Origin: a virus
Virus record (IMG/VR): IMGVR_UViG_3300034356_000326
Span: 37,653-101,652 of that record
Strand: one strand, 5' to 3'
Length of the DNA stretch: 64,000 nucleotides
The position numbers and the translations under genes were made by a program. This document shows positions 44,219 to 53,844 of this stretch, in pieces. The notes below the pieces were generated by a model. The model did no database searches and had not been told where the DNA came from. It saw only the letters and a program-made list of their open reading frames with translations. How positions within the stretch are numbered: position 1 is the first letter of the stretch; the number at the start of each line of letters is the position of its first letter.

Positions 44219-45688
44219 ATCAATTTTTACAATTCTCTTAGATATTTCTTGTTTAATTTCATCAAGACTCTTAACAATTGTATAAACTTCTACAGCAGAC
44301 AAAGCAGGTAAGTTGAAATCATACTTCTTAGCTTCTGCAGTGAATCCTTGCTTAGCCTTCTCAGCTAAGTTATCTAGCTCACGCACAGCATAAGACTCAT
44401 CCAACTCAAGAGTGTCAAAGTCTAAGTCATGTAAGATTTCTGTTGCTTCTTCACGTGGCACAGTCATAATTGGTAAATACTCATAGCATCTACCCTTAGA
44501 CTGACCAATACCTACCACCTTCATAGGATTGATAAGTACAAGCACGCTTGTGTCACCACAACCTACATAATGAATCTCATCACTAGTGAAGTGTAATCCT
44601 TCAGCACCACAGTCGTCAGTATTCCAACGACATGATTCCATAGGCATATCTACTGGTCTACCAATTCTGATGTCAAATGTTCTTGTGTGAGCATCTGTAT
44701 ATCTATTCTCTGCTCTATTAGGCAAATCGAGATATAGCTCAGTTAAGTTACCAATCTCTTCACCATGATCTACACGAACAAGGTCTTTGTATATTCCTTG
44801 TTCATCACACTCATAACACTGACCACTATCATCATATTCTTCATCATATTCAGGAGTTGTTCCTGAACCATCACAATAAGAACATGTAACCATTTCTTCT
44901 CTAAACATTGCGTCCATGTGAACCATTTTGTACTCACCATTTTGCAAGAAGACACTATAGTCATCTGGTTTCTTCTTCCATACAGCTTTCACTTTATTAT
45001 ATGCATTGGACACAAAGTCTACAAGTTCTGTACCTCCATGTAATGTCACTACGTTTCTCAAAGCTACAAAGAAGCCCTGTTTAGTGATACTAAAGCTATT
45101 CTTCTTCAAGAAGTTAAATAACTTATCTGCCACTTCAGCTCTAGGGTTCAAGCAACACCACATGAAGAATCTATGCAAAGCATTGAATTCATCATTGTCT
45201 GTGCCACCATGTCTACCTACCACTTCTAAGAACTCTTCCACTAGTAATGGAGGTAAGCTTCTGTTGATGCCTTTTAGATACAAAGCATTGTTTTTCATTT
45301 CAAATTGCTCAAGGGTAGCTAAATACTCAGCACCTCTTTGAATAGCTTTAGCTTTCTCATACTCAGCTTCAGCTTTTCTTTTCTCATCTCTAATCTCCTG
45401 TGTGCTAACAAGATTAATTAGACAAGCTTCTGTTCTACAGTCTCTAGCAGCATTGAAATCATCTGCTGTTGCTGGAGATTTAGTAATGATATTACCATCA
45501 TTCATTACAATAGTCAATGTATCATTAACCATTTTAATGTTTAGATAGGGCTTTCCTGAAGGATGATAAGAAGGGGCTACTTGCCCCTCCTCATTATCCA
45601 ATTCATTAAAAGCCTGCTCAATTTTGTTTTCTACTACCTTTTCAATTGTGCGTTCAATAGCACTCTTAAACCATTTTAAGCTTAACAT
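44216..45688 (-). CDS. rIIB-like protein with zinc-ribbon
   Basis: This 490-residue protein follows the rIIA-like gene by 11 bases. The segment DKLFNFLKKNSFSITKQGFFVALRNV (near residues 187-212) matches the conserved core of T4 rIIB relatives (LxxFLxxNxLPITxxGxFxAY). A CSYCDGSG...QCYECDEQG region near residue 270 looks like a four-cysteine zinc-binding motif. The N-terminus is charged coiled coil. In T4 the rII proteins influence lysis and superinfection exclusion; the role here is inferred. Confidence 0.6.
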   Translation of the reverse strand: MLSLKWFKSAIERTIEKVVENKIEQAFNELDNEEGQVAPSYHPSGKPYLNIKMVNDTLTIVMNDGNIITKSPATADDFNAARDCRTEACLINLVSTQEIRDEKRKAEAEYEKAKAIQRGAEYLATLEQFEMKNNALYLKGINRSLPPLLVEEFLEVVGRHGGTDNDEFNALHRFFMWCCLNPRAEVADKLFNFLKKNSFSITKQGFFVALRNVVTLHGGTELVDFVSNAYNKVKAVWKKKPDDYSVFLQNGEYKMVHMDAMFREEMVTCSYCDGSGTTPEYDEEYDDSGQCYECDEQGIYKDLVRVDHGEEIGNLTELYLDLPNRAENRYTDAHTRTFDIRIGRPVDMPMESCRWNTDDCGAEGLHFTSDEIHYVGCGDTSVLVLINPMKVVGIGQSKGRCYEYLPIMTVPREEATEILHDLDFDTLELDESYAVRELDNLAEKAKQGFTAEAKKYDFNLPALSAVEVYTIVKSLDEIKQEISKRIVKID

Positions 45689-45699
45689 GTTTTGCTTTT

Positions 45700-48048
45700 T
45701 TAAATTGTTTGTAATTCTTCAATTGTGTCTTGTGTCAATGTCTCCTCTAAAGGAGCATCTTCTGTTAATATGAGCTTGTAATGCTCTAGGTTTACCTTTT
45801 GCTTGTGATACTTAAATAGATCAACAATAGCTGTAATAAAAGGACTATCACTATTTCCACTTCTGTATCCCATTCTATCTAATAGTACATTTAAGAATGG
45901 TAGCTTAGTAAACACTTCATTAACCTGATTGTAAACTATATATACAGGTTGGTCAAACAGGTTATTTTCTTTTGCATGTTCTACAATAAGATTTTTGGTT
46001 GTACCATCAGCATAATACATACTGTTATCTCTATGATACTTGTTTAGTAGTTCTAACTTATCTGCTAGATCATTAGAAATCTCTCTAACAATTTCAATTC
46101 TGTTGAATGTTGCTTTCTTATCTTCAAAAAGTCGTTCAATCAAGAACTCTGTAGCCATGGTTTTAAATGGTCTGTTTTTACCTTCCATAAATTTATCTAT
46201 TGTTATCCAGTTATGTAAATCAGCTTTCTGTAAGTTATCTATTGTAGCTTGGGCAACAATAACAAAGTTTGCTTGTCCATTAAATACTGACCATAGTCTA
46301 TCTAATTCTTTCTTATCAGACTCTTTACCATAAATGTGTAACTTAGATGACCTATGGATGTCTTCCATCTTAAATGTTGTAGGAACAAACTTACAATATT
46401 GATCAGACATATGTATTTCCATTTTTGTACCCACCTTACCAGAGAACTCACCTTTCATTCTTATCTTCTTAGGACCCTTTATAGCTGCAACTGATATCTT
46501 CATTCTCTTAGCCTTCTGAGCATCCTTAAATGATTGTGGAATCTCAATAGCATCTACATCTATAAAGTCTTTAGCATACAGCCCCACTACATATTGAAAC
46601 TCTTGAATAACTTCTCTCCATTGAGATTTTGGATACATATTAAGTCCTAATACAGAGTCATAATACTTAGCATAATCTACTTGACCAGTTTTACTTCTAA
46701 GTTTAAATGGTGATTTCTTAACAAAATATATGTGTTTATTATCTGGTAGAATAGTTCTTAGATAGTCTTGTTTACCTTTAGAAAGCTCATTTTCATAAAT
46801 ATATACACCACCAAAGTTATAAGCTGTAAAGTCTGACATTCTTAGATACTCGTGATAATAATTTTTCATAGTTTGAAACTTACCAGTAAATCTGTATTTA
46901 AACTTGTATTCAGCCAAGATATACTCCTTTGATTTTACAGCAAGTCTTTCTAAATTCAGCAACTTTATGTTATCTAGTTTAGGCTGTGCTACAGGTGTAG
47001 AAGAATGAATTACAAGATCATCTATACAAACTTCATCGTCTGTACCCTTGTACCAAGACTTAATATACTTGTTGTTTTTGCTATAGAATTGCATAATAGC
47101 TTTGATATCACTTTGTGTAGTGATGGCTTCATTAAACTTTTCCATAAATACATTAGCCACTGTAGCTATCTTGTTAAGAATAGTTTCTTTAGCTTCTTGT
47201 GTATATCTAATAGCTTCTCTGTTTGGTGTAGGGAATAATCCATCACTAAGACTGAATCTCAAAGCCATTTTGATACCTATTCTGCTTATGCCAAGCTTAT
47301 CCCAATCAATAGGATAACTAACATTGTCTAAACAAAGATGCATGTCACTATTAGTAGCTAAGCTAGAATATTGGAAATGTTCAGCTCTGTGTATTGTGAA
47401 GTCATTGGTAACAGAATAACTACCCATTGGTTCTACATCAAAATAGACATTCTCAAAATAAGCCAATTGCTCTTTGATTTTATTAACAAAATTGTATCTA
47501 TCATAGTAGGTTACAGGTACAATCACCTTTACACCATTTGGTTCGTCTGTTGCCCTTTCGTACAACAAGTCAATACTATTTGTATCTTCTCCTTCGTACA
47601 TCATGTACTTACGTTCCATACCATCTTTTCTAGCTATAAAGTAGAAGCTAGAACTGTATGCCAATGGAGCCTTGAAACCAAGACCCATCATACCTAGTTC
47701 TGTGTTGCTGTTACGCTTAGTTGACTTACCATACTTACTGATGATATTTACTACATCATCTGCATCTAAGCCAATACCAAAGTCTTCAACAGCAAATTCA
47801 TATGTATCTGCCTGATTGTTTCTCTTAAATGAAACAATGATAGGCTTGTCACTTCCAGCTCTTCTGTGACTATCTAGTGCATTGGATGCACATTCTCTGA
47901 TAGTAGAGCCTATTGAATCTGAATAAAGATTCTTACTTAACATCTGCATCAGAACCTGAGCAGAATCTAAGTCTAGTGACATTTTCACAGTTTCCTGTGT
48001 GGTTCCTTCTTGAAGGATGTGTGATTCTGTTTGTTTTTCGAGTATCAT
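45700..48048 (-). CDS. rIIA-like GHKL ATPase
   Basis: This 782-residue protein has an N-terminal GHKL ATPase domain. The N-box is IRECASNALDSH (Glu52, Asn56), the second box is EDFGIGLDADD (Asp89, Gly91, Gly93), and the third is ELGMMGLGFKAPLAYS. The size and domain plan match T4 rIIA. It precedes the rIIB-like gene, as in T4-type phages. Confidence 0.75.
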   Translation of the reverse strand: MILEKQTESHILQEGTTQETVKMSLDLDSAQVLMQMLSKNLYSDSIGSTIRECASNALDSHRRAGSDKPIIVSFKRNNQADTYEFAVEDFGIGLDADDVVNIISKYGKSTKRNSNTELGMMGLGFKAPLAYSSSFYFIARKDGMERKYMMYEGEDTNSIDLLYERATDEPNGVKVIVPVTYYDRYNFVNKIKEQLAYFENVYFDVEPMGSYSVTNDFTIHRAEHFQYSSLATNSDMHLCLDNVSYPIDWDKLGISRIGIKMALRFSLSDGLFPTPNREAIRYTQEAKETILNKIATVANVFMEKFNEAITTQSDIKAIMQFYSKNNKYIKSWYKGTDDEVCIDDLVIHSSTPVAQPKLDNIKLLNLERLAVKSKEYILAEYKFKYRFTGKFQTMKNYYHEYLRMSDFTAYNFGGVYIYENELSKGKQDYLRTILPDNKHIYFVKKSPFKLRSKTGQVDYAKYYDSVLGLNMYPKSQWREVIQEFQYVVGLYAKDFIDVDAIEIPQSFKDAQKAKRMKISVAAIKGPKKIRMKGEFSGKVGTKMEIHMSDQYCKFVPTTFKMEDIHRSSKLHIYGKESDKKELDRLWSVFNGQANFVIVAQATIDNLQKADLHNWITIDKFMEGKNRPFKTMATEFLIERLFEDKKATFNRIEIVREISNDLADKLELLNKYHRDNSMYYADGTTKNLIVEHAKENNLFDQPVYIVYNQVNEVFTKLPFLNVLLDRMGYRSGNSDSPFITAIVDLFKYHKQKVNLEHYKLILTEDAPLEETLTQDTIEELQTI

Positions 48049-48052
48049 GTGT

Positions 48053-48409
48053 CTAGTAGTTTACTGTAATGTTGAATTCTTTGAATATTTCTTTTGCTTC
48101 TAGTATTGTTTCTATTGTCTTTTGATCTGTAATGTTATCTCTGTTTAGTTTAAGAATTCTAGTATCTCTTGGTGTATTTAGAAAGTCTTTCCAAAGATGT
48201 TTAATTGTAAACTGTCCTGCTGCTTCACCAAGTTTCTTTACTCTTTCTTCATGACGTTGTTTACAATATGTAGGAGTAGTATATCTATAATACTGAACTG
48301 TACCACCTGCTCCTCTACCAAAATAAATACCAACAGTGAAGTCATTACCATTGCTTACTGCTATTAAATCTCCTTTGTGGATGTCTCCACCATGTAATAC
48401 TGTATACAT
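48053..48409 (-). CDS. Hypothetical protein
   Basis: This 118-residue protein starts MYTVLHGGDIHKGDLIAVSNG and has a beta-rich first half (FTVGIYFGRGAGG) and a helical C-terminus. It lies between the UDG-like and rIIA-like genes with gaps of four to ten bases. Not recognised. Confidence 0.5.
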   Translation of the reverse strand: MYTVLHGGDIHKGDLIAVSNGNDFTVGIYFGRGAGGTVQYYRYTTPTYCKQRHEERVKKLGEAAGQFTIKHLWKDFLNTPRDTRILKLNRDNITDQKTIETILEAKEIFKEFNITVNY

Positions 48410-48419
48410 AATTGTGTTT

Positions 48420-49136
48420 TTAAAATGGTGTGTCTAATAACCAATCTATTGATAGATTGTTGTTGTCTTTTAATATTGTATTTACCTTTGTAAATACTCC
48501 TTCTGTGTCCCAATCAGTCTGCTTGTAAGAAGCACTGGCTGGATGACTTAGTGTAAAACTCCATGTGAATGGAGCAATATACTTTTGATATTTAGCTGCG
48601 TCCTTACCTAGGAAGATTACAGGTGCTCCTGTTGTTGCTAAGACTTCTTCTAACAAATACTTAGTAAAGGGTTCCCACAGATCAATGTGAGAGCCTGCTT
48701 TATTAATTTCTGTAGTCAAAGCTGCGTTATACATTAACACACCCTGCTTAGCTAGGAATGACATATCTGGTGATCTTTCACATGTTACACACAAACCACT
48801 ATAAAATTCTTTCTCTATAGCATCATAGAATTTTATTAGAGATGGTTGTAATATACCTGTTGTAGAGCAACTCATTAGAAGACCATCTGCCACATATTCT
48901 CCATTCTTTATAGAGTGATAAGGACACATACCTATCATAATCACCTTCAGCTCATCATATGGTGTCTCATAGAAACACCTATAAACATTCTGAGAGAGAG
49001 GAGCAATCTTCTTGCCCCTCTGACTTTCAGATTTGAGATATTTATAGATGTTATCACACGCTTCACTTTCAATGAAAGGTTGCATAAACCTATGCCAAGA
49101 AGGATGAAACTGATCTTTAAATTTCTCCCAATTCAT
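48420..49136 (-). CDS. Uracil-DNA glycosylase family 1 relative with altered active site
   Basis: I choose the ATG at 49136 (MNWEKFKDQFHPSW), one base from the upstream stop. The 238-residue protein follows family 1 UDG: VIMIGMCPYHS, ADGLLMSC, GVLMYNAALT and LSHPASASY. The catalytic motif GQDPYH is GMCPYH here, so Cys71 replaces the water-activating aspartate and Met70 the usual Gln. The fold and uracil pocket seem kept. The protein may be slow, binding-only, or a processivity factor rather than a normal glycosylase. Confidence 0.75.
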   Translation of the reverse strand: MNWEKFKDQFHPSWHRFMQPFIESEACDNIYKYLKSESQRGKKIAPLSQNVYRCFYETPYDELKVIMIGMCPYHSIKNGEYVADGLLMSCSTTGILQPSLIKFYDAIEKEFYSGLCVTCERSPDMSFLAKQGVLMYNAALTTEINKAGSHIDLWEPFTKYLLEEVLATTGAPVIFLGKDAAKYQKYIAPFTWSFTLSHPASASYKQTDWDTEGVFTKVNTILKDNNNLSIDWLLDTPF

Positions 49137-49137
49137 G

Positions 49138-49899
49138 TTAAAATATTGATAATTGATTAAATGTTGCTTCTTGAGCTTCCCATGGTGCTGTTGCAATCTC
49201 TGAGTATTCATTAAAGAACTTATGTGCTTTGATGTGACTCTCCATCCATTGAGCTGGATGTGTTTCTTTCATAGCAAATGTTGTATAGTTGTACAACTCC
49301 CATAAGCTATCTTTAGCACCATAATCATGTGTAGGAGCTTTTAACTCTCTACTGATGATGTTTAACTGTGTAGATGTAATGAACTGCTCTTCTAGCATCA
49401 TTCTACCAACTAACTCAGCTTTGGTACGCTTGGTGATTTCTATTTGCTTCATAGACTCTCTTTGCTTTTGCATAATTGTAAATGCTTCACCTGCTTGTGC
49501 AATATATTCTACAATAGCACCTGGTGTAAATGATTGAATCTCACCTACATGCTTTCTTTTAAACGCACCAAAGTCACCTGATACACAACCATTAGAACAA
49601 ACTAATATACGTGTACCAATAGCAAACTTTAATGTAAGCTGTTTGTTGTAGCTATTCTGCCAGCCAATCTGTAATTGCATCTCGCTGTCTGCTACATTGC
49701 TGATAGAGAATCTACCATTAGCAACCTGACCATCCACTGCAGAAGAATAAGTTTCTTTGTCTAACTTGAATCCTGCTTTCTCAATACTGTTTAATGTAAG
49801 ATCAATCAATTGTGAATGACTCACTGGTTTATATGTACGTGTTTGTACAGGAACTGGTGTATTCATTATCAGTTCCTTTGTGGTGTTAAATGTATCCAT
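49138..49899 (-). CDS. DUF932-like protein
   Basis: This 253-residue protein has the segment LKFAIGTRILVCSNGCVSGDFGAFKRKHVG, which is characteristic of DUF932 (phage/plasmid-like) proteins. The C-terminal half is helical with MEKETHP-type stretches. It starts at the stop of the primase gene (one-base overlap). The function of this family is unknown; it often lies near replication genes. Confidence 0.6.
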   Translation of the reverse strand: MDTFNTTKELIMNTPVPVQTRTYKPVSHSQLIDLTLNSIEKAGFKLDKETYSSAVDGQVANGRFSISNVADSEMQLQIGWQNSYNKQLTLKFAIGTRILVCSNGCVSGDFGAFKRKHVGEIQSFTPGAIVEYIAQAGEAFTIMQKQRESMKQIEITKRTKAELVGRMMLEEQFITSTQLNIISRELKAPTHDYGAKDSLWELYNYTTFAMKETHPAQWMESHIKAHKFFNEYSEIATAPWEAQEATFNQLSIF

Positions 49900-50903
49900 T
49901 ATAACAGGTTTTTACTTTTTAAATATGTTTCTATTGCTTGTAATCCATGGGCTTTTGCAAGGTCAGCCCAATCTTTAATCCCTTCTGCTAGATACTGACG
50001 TGGGACGTTAGTATATTCAAAGTCAAACATCTTTGTAATCTGTACAGAATTCTGTACACCTACGTCATCTGCATCAAAAGATAGGATTTGTCTGTCAGAG
50101 TTAGCTTTTAGATATTCTACATTCTCATGTGAGAAACATCCAAGACCTTCGTTCTGGACAGCACAGCTGCAGGGGAATAACTTCTTCATCACCATATAGT
50201 CTTTCTTACTCTTGTTGATGAATGCTACGCTGCAGTTCTTTATGTTCTCTTTACCATCCATTGCTGTGATAGGTACATTGTTAGGCATCCATTTGTGTTT
50301 CTTATCTGCAAATGGTCTATATATCTTCCAATACTGTCCCTCATAGAGATAGCCAAACCTGAGTTCGTTCTCTCCTAGTGGAAATCTTTGCCTATTAAGA
50401 TATAGTTCTTTGATAGAATAGATATTGTTATCTCTAAGGTCTTGTATGTCCTGGTGATACTGGGCCCAATAGTCTAGCTCATCTTGTGTAAACTTTCTAG
50501 TCTTTACTTGGATGAGAGAGTATCTCTTCTCTATCTCAGGTTGTTTATACTCAGATATAATCTTCTTATATTCTCCTGTCATCACACCTGTAGAGAAACC
50601 AAGACCAAAGTCTCTATCTATCATCTTCAAAGTATCACTGACGCTAGGAAGATTATGTAGCATTTGTACAAAGTTGAAACAATCACCACGTTTACTAGTG
50701 TCTGTATAGTCTATAAACATAAGATAGCCCAACTTGTTACCAATCATGAATGATGGATTGTTCTCATGTCTGAATGGAGAATAGGTCACCCTATTAATCT
50801 TCCAGTCTTGGTGAGGCATATAATATCTAAATATATCATACTCTGATATCCTGCTTAGAATAGCATCTATGGATATCTTTACTTTTCTTTCTCCACTAAT
50901 CAT
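49899..50903 (-). CDS. DnaG-like primase
   Basis: The 334-residue protein has an N-terminal region resembling the zinc-binding domain (RVTYSPFRHENNPSFMI, then FNFVQMLHNL) but without the zinc cysteines. Its core resembles a TOPRIM domain, with a possible first Glu (AVQNEGLGCFS) and ILSFDADDVGVQNS as the DxD part. It would make RNA primers for replication. It lies between the SSB-like gene and the DUF932 gene. Confidence 0.7.
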   Translation of the reverse strand: MISGERKVKISIDAILSRISEYDIFRYYMPHQDWKINRVTYSPFRHENNPSFMIGNKLGYLMFIDYTDTSKRGDCFNFVQMLHNLPSVSDTLKMIDRDFGLGFSTGVMTGEYKKIISEYKQPEIEKRYSLIQVKTRKFTQDELDYWAQYHQDIQDLRDNNIYSIKELYLNRQRFPLGENELRFGYLYEGQYWKIYRPFADKKHKWMPNNVPITAMDGKENIKNCSVAFINKSKKDYMVMKKLFPCSCAVQNEGLGCFSHENVEYLKANSDRQILSFDADDVGVQNSVQITKMFDFEYTNVPRQYLAEGIKDWADLAKAHGLQAIETYLKSKNLL

Positions 50904-50914
50904 AATGTAAGGTT

Positions 50915-50942
50915 AATGAAAAGGCCCCACAAGTGTGAGGCC
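50915..50942 (-). terminator. Intrinsic terminator after the SSB-like gene
   Basis: In minus-strand RNA GGCCTCAC...GTGGGGCC forms a stem with one mismatch, followed by TTTTCATT. It would limit read-through from the SSB-like gene into the primase gene. Confidence 0.65.
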
Positions 50943-50964
50943 AATTCTTATTTAGAGGGGCACA

Positions 50965-51840
50965 CTAAAAGTCAGAATCATCATCTGCAATCACCTTGTC
51001 AGATGCTACTAAATTGTCTCCAGAACTATATTCTTTCAACTCTTTAAATGTGAAATAGTCTTTACAACCATACTCACCTACTACGTTCAATACAAAACGC
51101 TCGTGAGGTTTTAAGTCTTTAGAAGACTTCTGACGTAAAGCACTAACTGAGTCAGCTCTATTATAGTCTACCAATCTGAAAGCTTTGATGCTATATGGAG
51201 GTAAGAATGCTTTGTTATATACATTCTGATACTCTTTTACACCATCTTCTGTTTCTTTACTACTGATAGTCGCTAAAGCTACAACGTTGTTAGCCCATTC
51301 ACCAATTATTTGTTCTTTAAGTTCTTTAACATTACCCTTAATTAGTTTGTTAAACTCTAATTGTAATGTAGATTTCTTACTACTGAAGTCAATGTTACTT
51401 AACCAAGAGCGTAAGAAGTTATATAAATCTTCTTCACCAACAAATGCTACACGATTCTCTCTTTCTTTGAACCATGTTGGTAAGTTGTTTGGACTATCTG
51501 CCCAAGTACAACGTCCTACATTATTGATGTATTGTTTCTTTGTTCCATCTTTATTCTCTTTCTCTTTGTTCTCAATAAAGAAAGTCAATTTGTATTTCTC
51601 TTCTGTCTTAACTTCTGCTAACCAAAAGTCAATACGCAATCTAGCATTGCCATCTTTGCTTGTACCTAAGTAGTCAGTAGCTTTGCTTTCTTCTTTTAGC
51701 TCTCTGCCTAAGACATCAGCATACTCTTCTCTTGTTGGGTTTACTGCAATCACTTTTGCTTCAAATAGACCAACCTTTTTAGGAAAGTCTTTTTCTTCAA
51801 ATACTGGGTTTTCTCTTTTTTCTCCTCCAATGTTACTCAT
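50965..51840 (-). CDS. Single-stranded DNA-binding protein (SSB-like)
   Basis: This 291-residue protein has an OB-fold-like beta-rich core (LRIDFWLAEVKTEEKYKLTFFIENKE), a middle helical region and an acidic C-terminal tail ending ADDDSDF, as in SSBs where the terminal acidic-plus-Phe tail recruits partners. Position among replication genes supports the call. The family is not certain. Confidence 0.6.
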   Translation of the reverse strand: MSNIGGEKRENPVFEEKDFPKKVGLFEAKVIAVNPTREEYADVLGRELKEESKATDYLGTSKDGNARLRIDFWLAEVKTEEKYKLTFFIENKEKENKDGTKKQYINNVGRCTWADSPNNLPTWFKERENRVAFVGEEDLYNFLRSWLSNIDFSSKKSTLQLEFNKLIKGNVKELKEQIIGEWANNVVALATISSKETEDGVKEYQNVYNKAFLPPYSIKAFRLVDYNRADSVSALRQKSSKDLKPHERFVLNVVGEYGCKDYFTFKELKEYSSGDNLVASDKVIADDDSDF

Positions 51841-51861
51841 TTTTTCTGATTTTAATGTTTA

Positions 51862-52533
51862 TTAATTGTAATATTCGTCAATTGAATCGACTACTTGTTG
51901 TAAGTTATTAGGTATCTTGATATCTGCAAACATTCCATCAGGACTCTTTGCTGGATACTTCTTAAATCTATTAGTTACAAAATTATATGTGGCTGAGCCA
52001 TCTTTGCTCTCTTCCACGTGTGTGTATAAACACACTGTAAGTAAACCTTCTAACACAATTTGGTTATCAATTAACTTACCTGCTGTTTTGATTTTGTATC
52101 CTACAATCTCACCACCATCTTCAATAGTTTCAGGGTGTGTAAAATAGAACACTTTTAAATCATCACGTAATCTTCTAGCTTCTCTAAATAGTTCCACCAT
52201 ATCTTTAGCCATAATGGTAAACTTGGTGAATCCTACTTCTGTAGCTCTTGCCAACATATTGAATCCCATAATGTAATTAGAGTCTTCAATAATGATGTTC
52301 TTGATGTGTGGTGCTTTCTCTGAGATGGTCTTTAACAGACGTGTAATCTCATTTGCATCATCCACTTCTTTGTAGTTTTTACTCTCTGAATTGTACAACT
52401 TCTCTGCTCCTTTGAAAGGTAATTCTTTCTTAGCAACATTGATGATGTAAGTCTCTTTGGGATCTAAATGTTTCACTGATGTTGACTTGCCAGTGCCTGT
52501 AGCACCAACAATTCCAATTAATTTGCTTGCCAT
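51862..52533 (-). CDS. Sak4-like RecA-fold ATPase (AAA_24)
   Basis: The 223-residue protein starts MASKLIGIVGATGTGKST (Walker A) and has HIKNIIIEDSNYI as Walker B, then VFYFTHPETIEDGG. This is the phage nucleotide-binding family that includes Sak4 single-strand annealing proteins. It may load or assist recombination with the SSB-like protein encoded just downstream. Confidence 0.7.
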   Translation of the reverse strand: MASKLIGIVGATGTGKSTSVKHLDPKETYIINVAKKELPFKGAEKLYNSESKNYKEVDDANEITRLLKTISEKAPHIKNIIIEDSNYIMGFNMLARATEVGFTKFTIMAKDMVELFREARRLRDDLKVFYFTHPETIEDGGEIVGYKIKTAGKLIDNQIVLEGLLTVCLYTHVEESKDGSATYNFVTNRFKKYPAKSPDGMFADIKIPNNLQQVVDSIDEYYN

Positions 52534-52537
52534 GTTT

Positions 52538-52750
52538 TTACTGATTTGTTTCCTCCAAAGGTAACGTAATTTCTTGAGATTTCAAAATATTTTTTTGATG
52601 TTTTAACAAATCTGGATTAGCAACAATCTCATTATAAAACGTCTCTGCAGACTCTCTGTGGGCAAACCATTTGATTGTATAATCATCTGCTTTCACTGCA
52701 TACATTGTGCCATTTCCTGGATTGATTTCTTCTATTAACTCTAGTTTCAT
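52538..52750 (-). CDS. Small hypothetical protein
   Basis: The 70-residue product (MKLELIEEINPGNGTMYAVKADDYTIKWF...) has a short alpha/beta pattern ending LPLEETNQ. It lies between the helicase and ATPase genes, overlapping the helicase stop by four bases. Not recognised; a short accessory protein is possible. Confidence 0.5.
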   Translation of the reverse strand: MKLELIEEINPGNGTMYAVKADDYTIKWFAHRESAETFYNEIVANPDLLKHQKNILKSQEITLPLEETNQ

Positions 52751-53844
52751 AAATATGTTATTTTTTTACTGTCAAAAAACTCTAATGCTTTTCTAAGCCA
52801 TTTCTTCTCTACATCTTCTGTAGAACAGATGATGTAAATGTGTGCCTTTTTATCAGGTGTGTTATACTCCATAGCCATGCATCTGTTAATCTTTTGTGCA
52901 AGATTCTCAGCGTTGCTATCAAAGTAGTTGATTATCACTCTATTAAGAGGCTTATATGTAACTCCTGTATTACCTATCTTTACAACAGCCAGGTGATTAC
53001 CTTTACCAGATGCAAAGTCTTCAAACACTTGTTTGTCACCTGCTTTGCTATGATATACAGGAATGCCTAATGCATCTGCAATCTTTGTGACACCACAGAA
53101 TACTAGAATACGCTCGTCTTTATGTTTTGCTAGAAGTTCTTTAGTCTTGTTAAGTTTTGCAAGACTGTTCTGAACAATTCTCATCCTAGCAAGACGTAAA
53201 AACATTGTACTCTTTCTCTGTTTCTCCATCTGATCTATAACCCAACCATAAGCATCAAATTGCTTCTTTTCAGTTTTCCATTTGCCTTTATAGTTGTTGT
53301 CCACTTTGTTATCTAATGCTACAGAAATCACTTTGATCTCGTAGTCTGTAATAACACCTTCTTTAATTGCTTGTTCTATGGGATATGTAGCTAAAACTGG
53401 TAGCTTTAACTCTAGTCCTAATGTTTCTTCTGTATTTGATGTTAAAGTTCCTGTAAGACCTAACACTCTTTTGCAACATAATTCCTTTACAGCCTCTATT
53501 TGTGCTTCTGAGAGTAAATGTATCTCATCAAGTACAACTAGGTCATAAAAGCATTCTGTGTGCTTTTTAATAGATAAATGTGTAGTATAAGTTATATTAC
53601 TATTCTTATACTTTCTAGTTAAGAAGTCTTGTTCCCATGCTGATTTAATCTTTAGATCAGGGTAGGCGATCAATATACTAATATCCTTGGGTAATTGCTC
53701 CAATATATTGATAGTTGTATATATTTTTCCAAACCTAGGACATAGATTAAGAATACCAGACTCTTCATGATCTAAAAATATCTTAGCAAACTGTTGCTGC
53801 CTCTTATCTCGTAATGTAAGGGTGTGGGGCTTTTGGTTTGCCAT
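52747..53844 (-). CDS. SF2 helicase (DEAD/DEAH-like)
   Basis: This 365-residue protein has CPRFGKIYTTINIL in place of Walker A, VVLDEIHLLSE (DExH box), VLGLTGTL (motif III-like), AVVKIGNTGVTYKPL and NLAQKINRCMAM (motif VI). The Walker A is unusual (RFGKIYTT rather than GxGKT). It probably remodels replication intermediates. Its start overlaps the preceding small gene by 41 bases. Confidence 0.75.
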   Translation of the reverse strand: MANQKPHTLTLRDKRQQQFAKIFLDHEESGILNLCPRFGKIYTTINILEQLPKDISILIAYPDLKIKSAWEQDFLTRKYKNSNITYTTHLSIKKHTECFYDLVVLDEIHLLSEAQIEAVKELCCKRVLGLTGTLTSNTEETLGLELKLPVLATYPIEQAIKEGVITDYEIKVISVALDNKVDNNYKGKWKTEKKQFDAYGWVIDQMEKQRKSTMFLRLARMRIVQNSLAKLNKTKELLAKHKDERILVFCGVTKIADALGIPVYHSKAGDKQVFEDFASGKGNHLAVVKIGNTGVTYKPLNRVIINYFDSNAENLAQKINRCMAMEYNTPDKKAHIYIICSTEDVEKKWLRKALEFFDSKKITYL

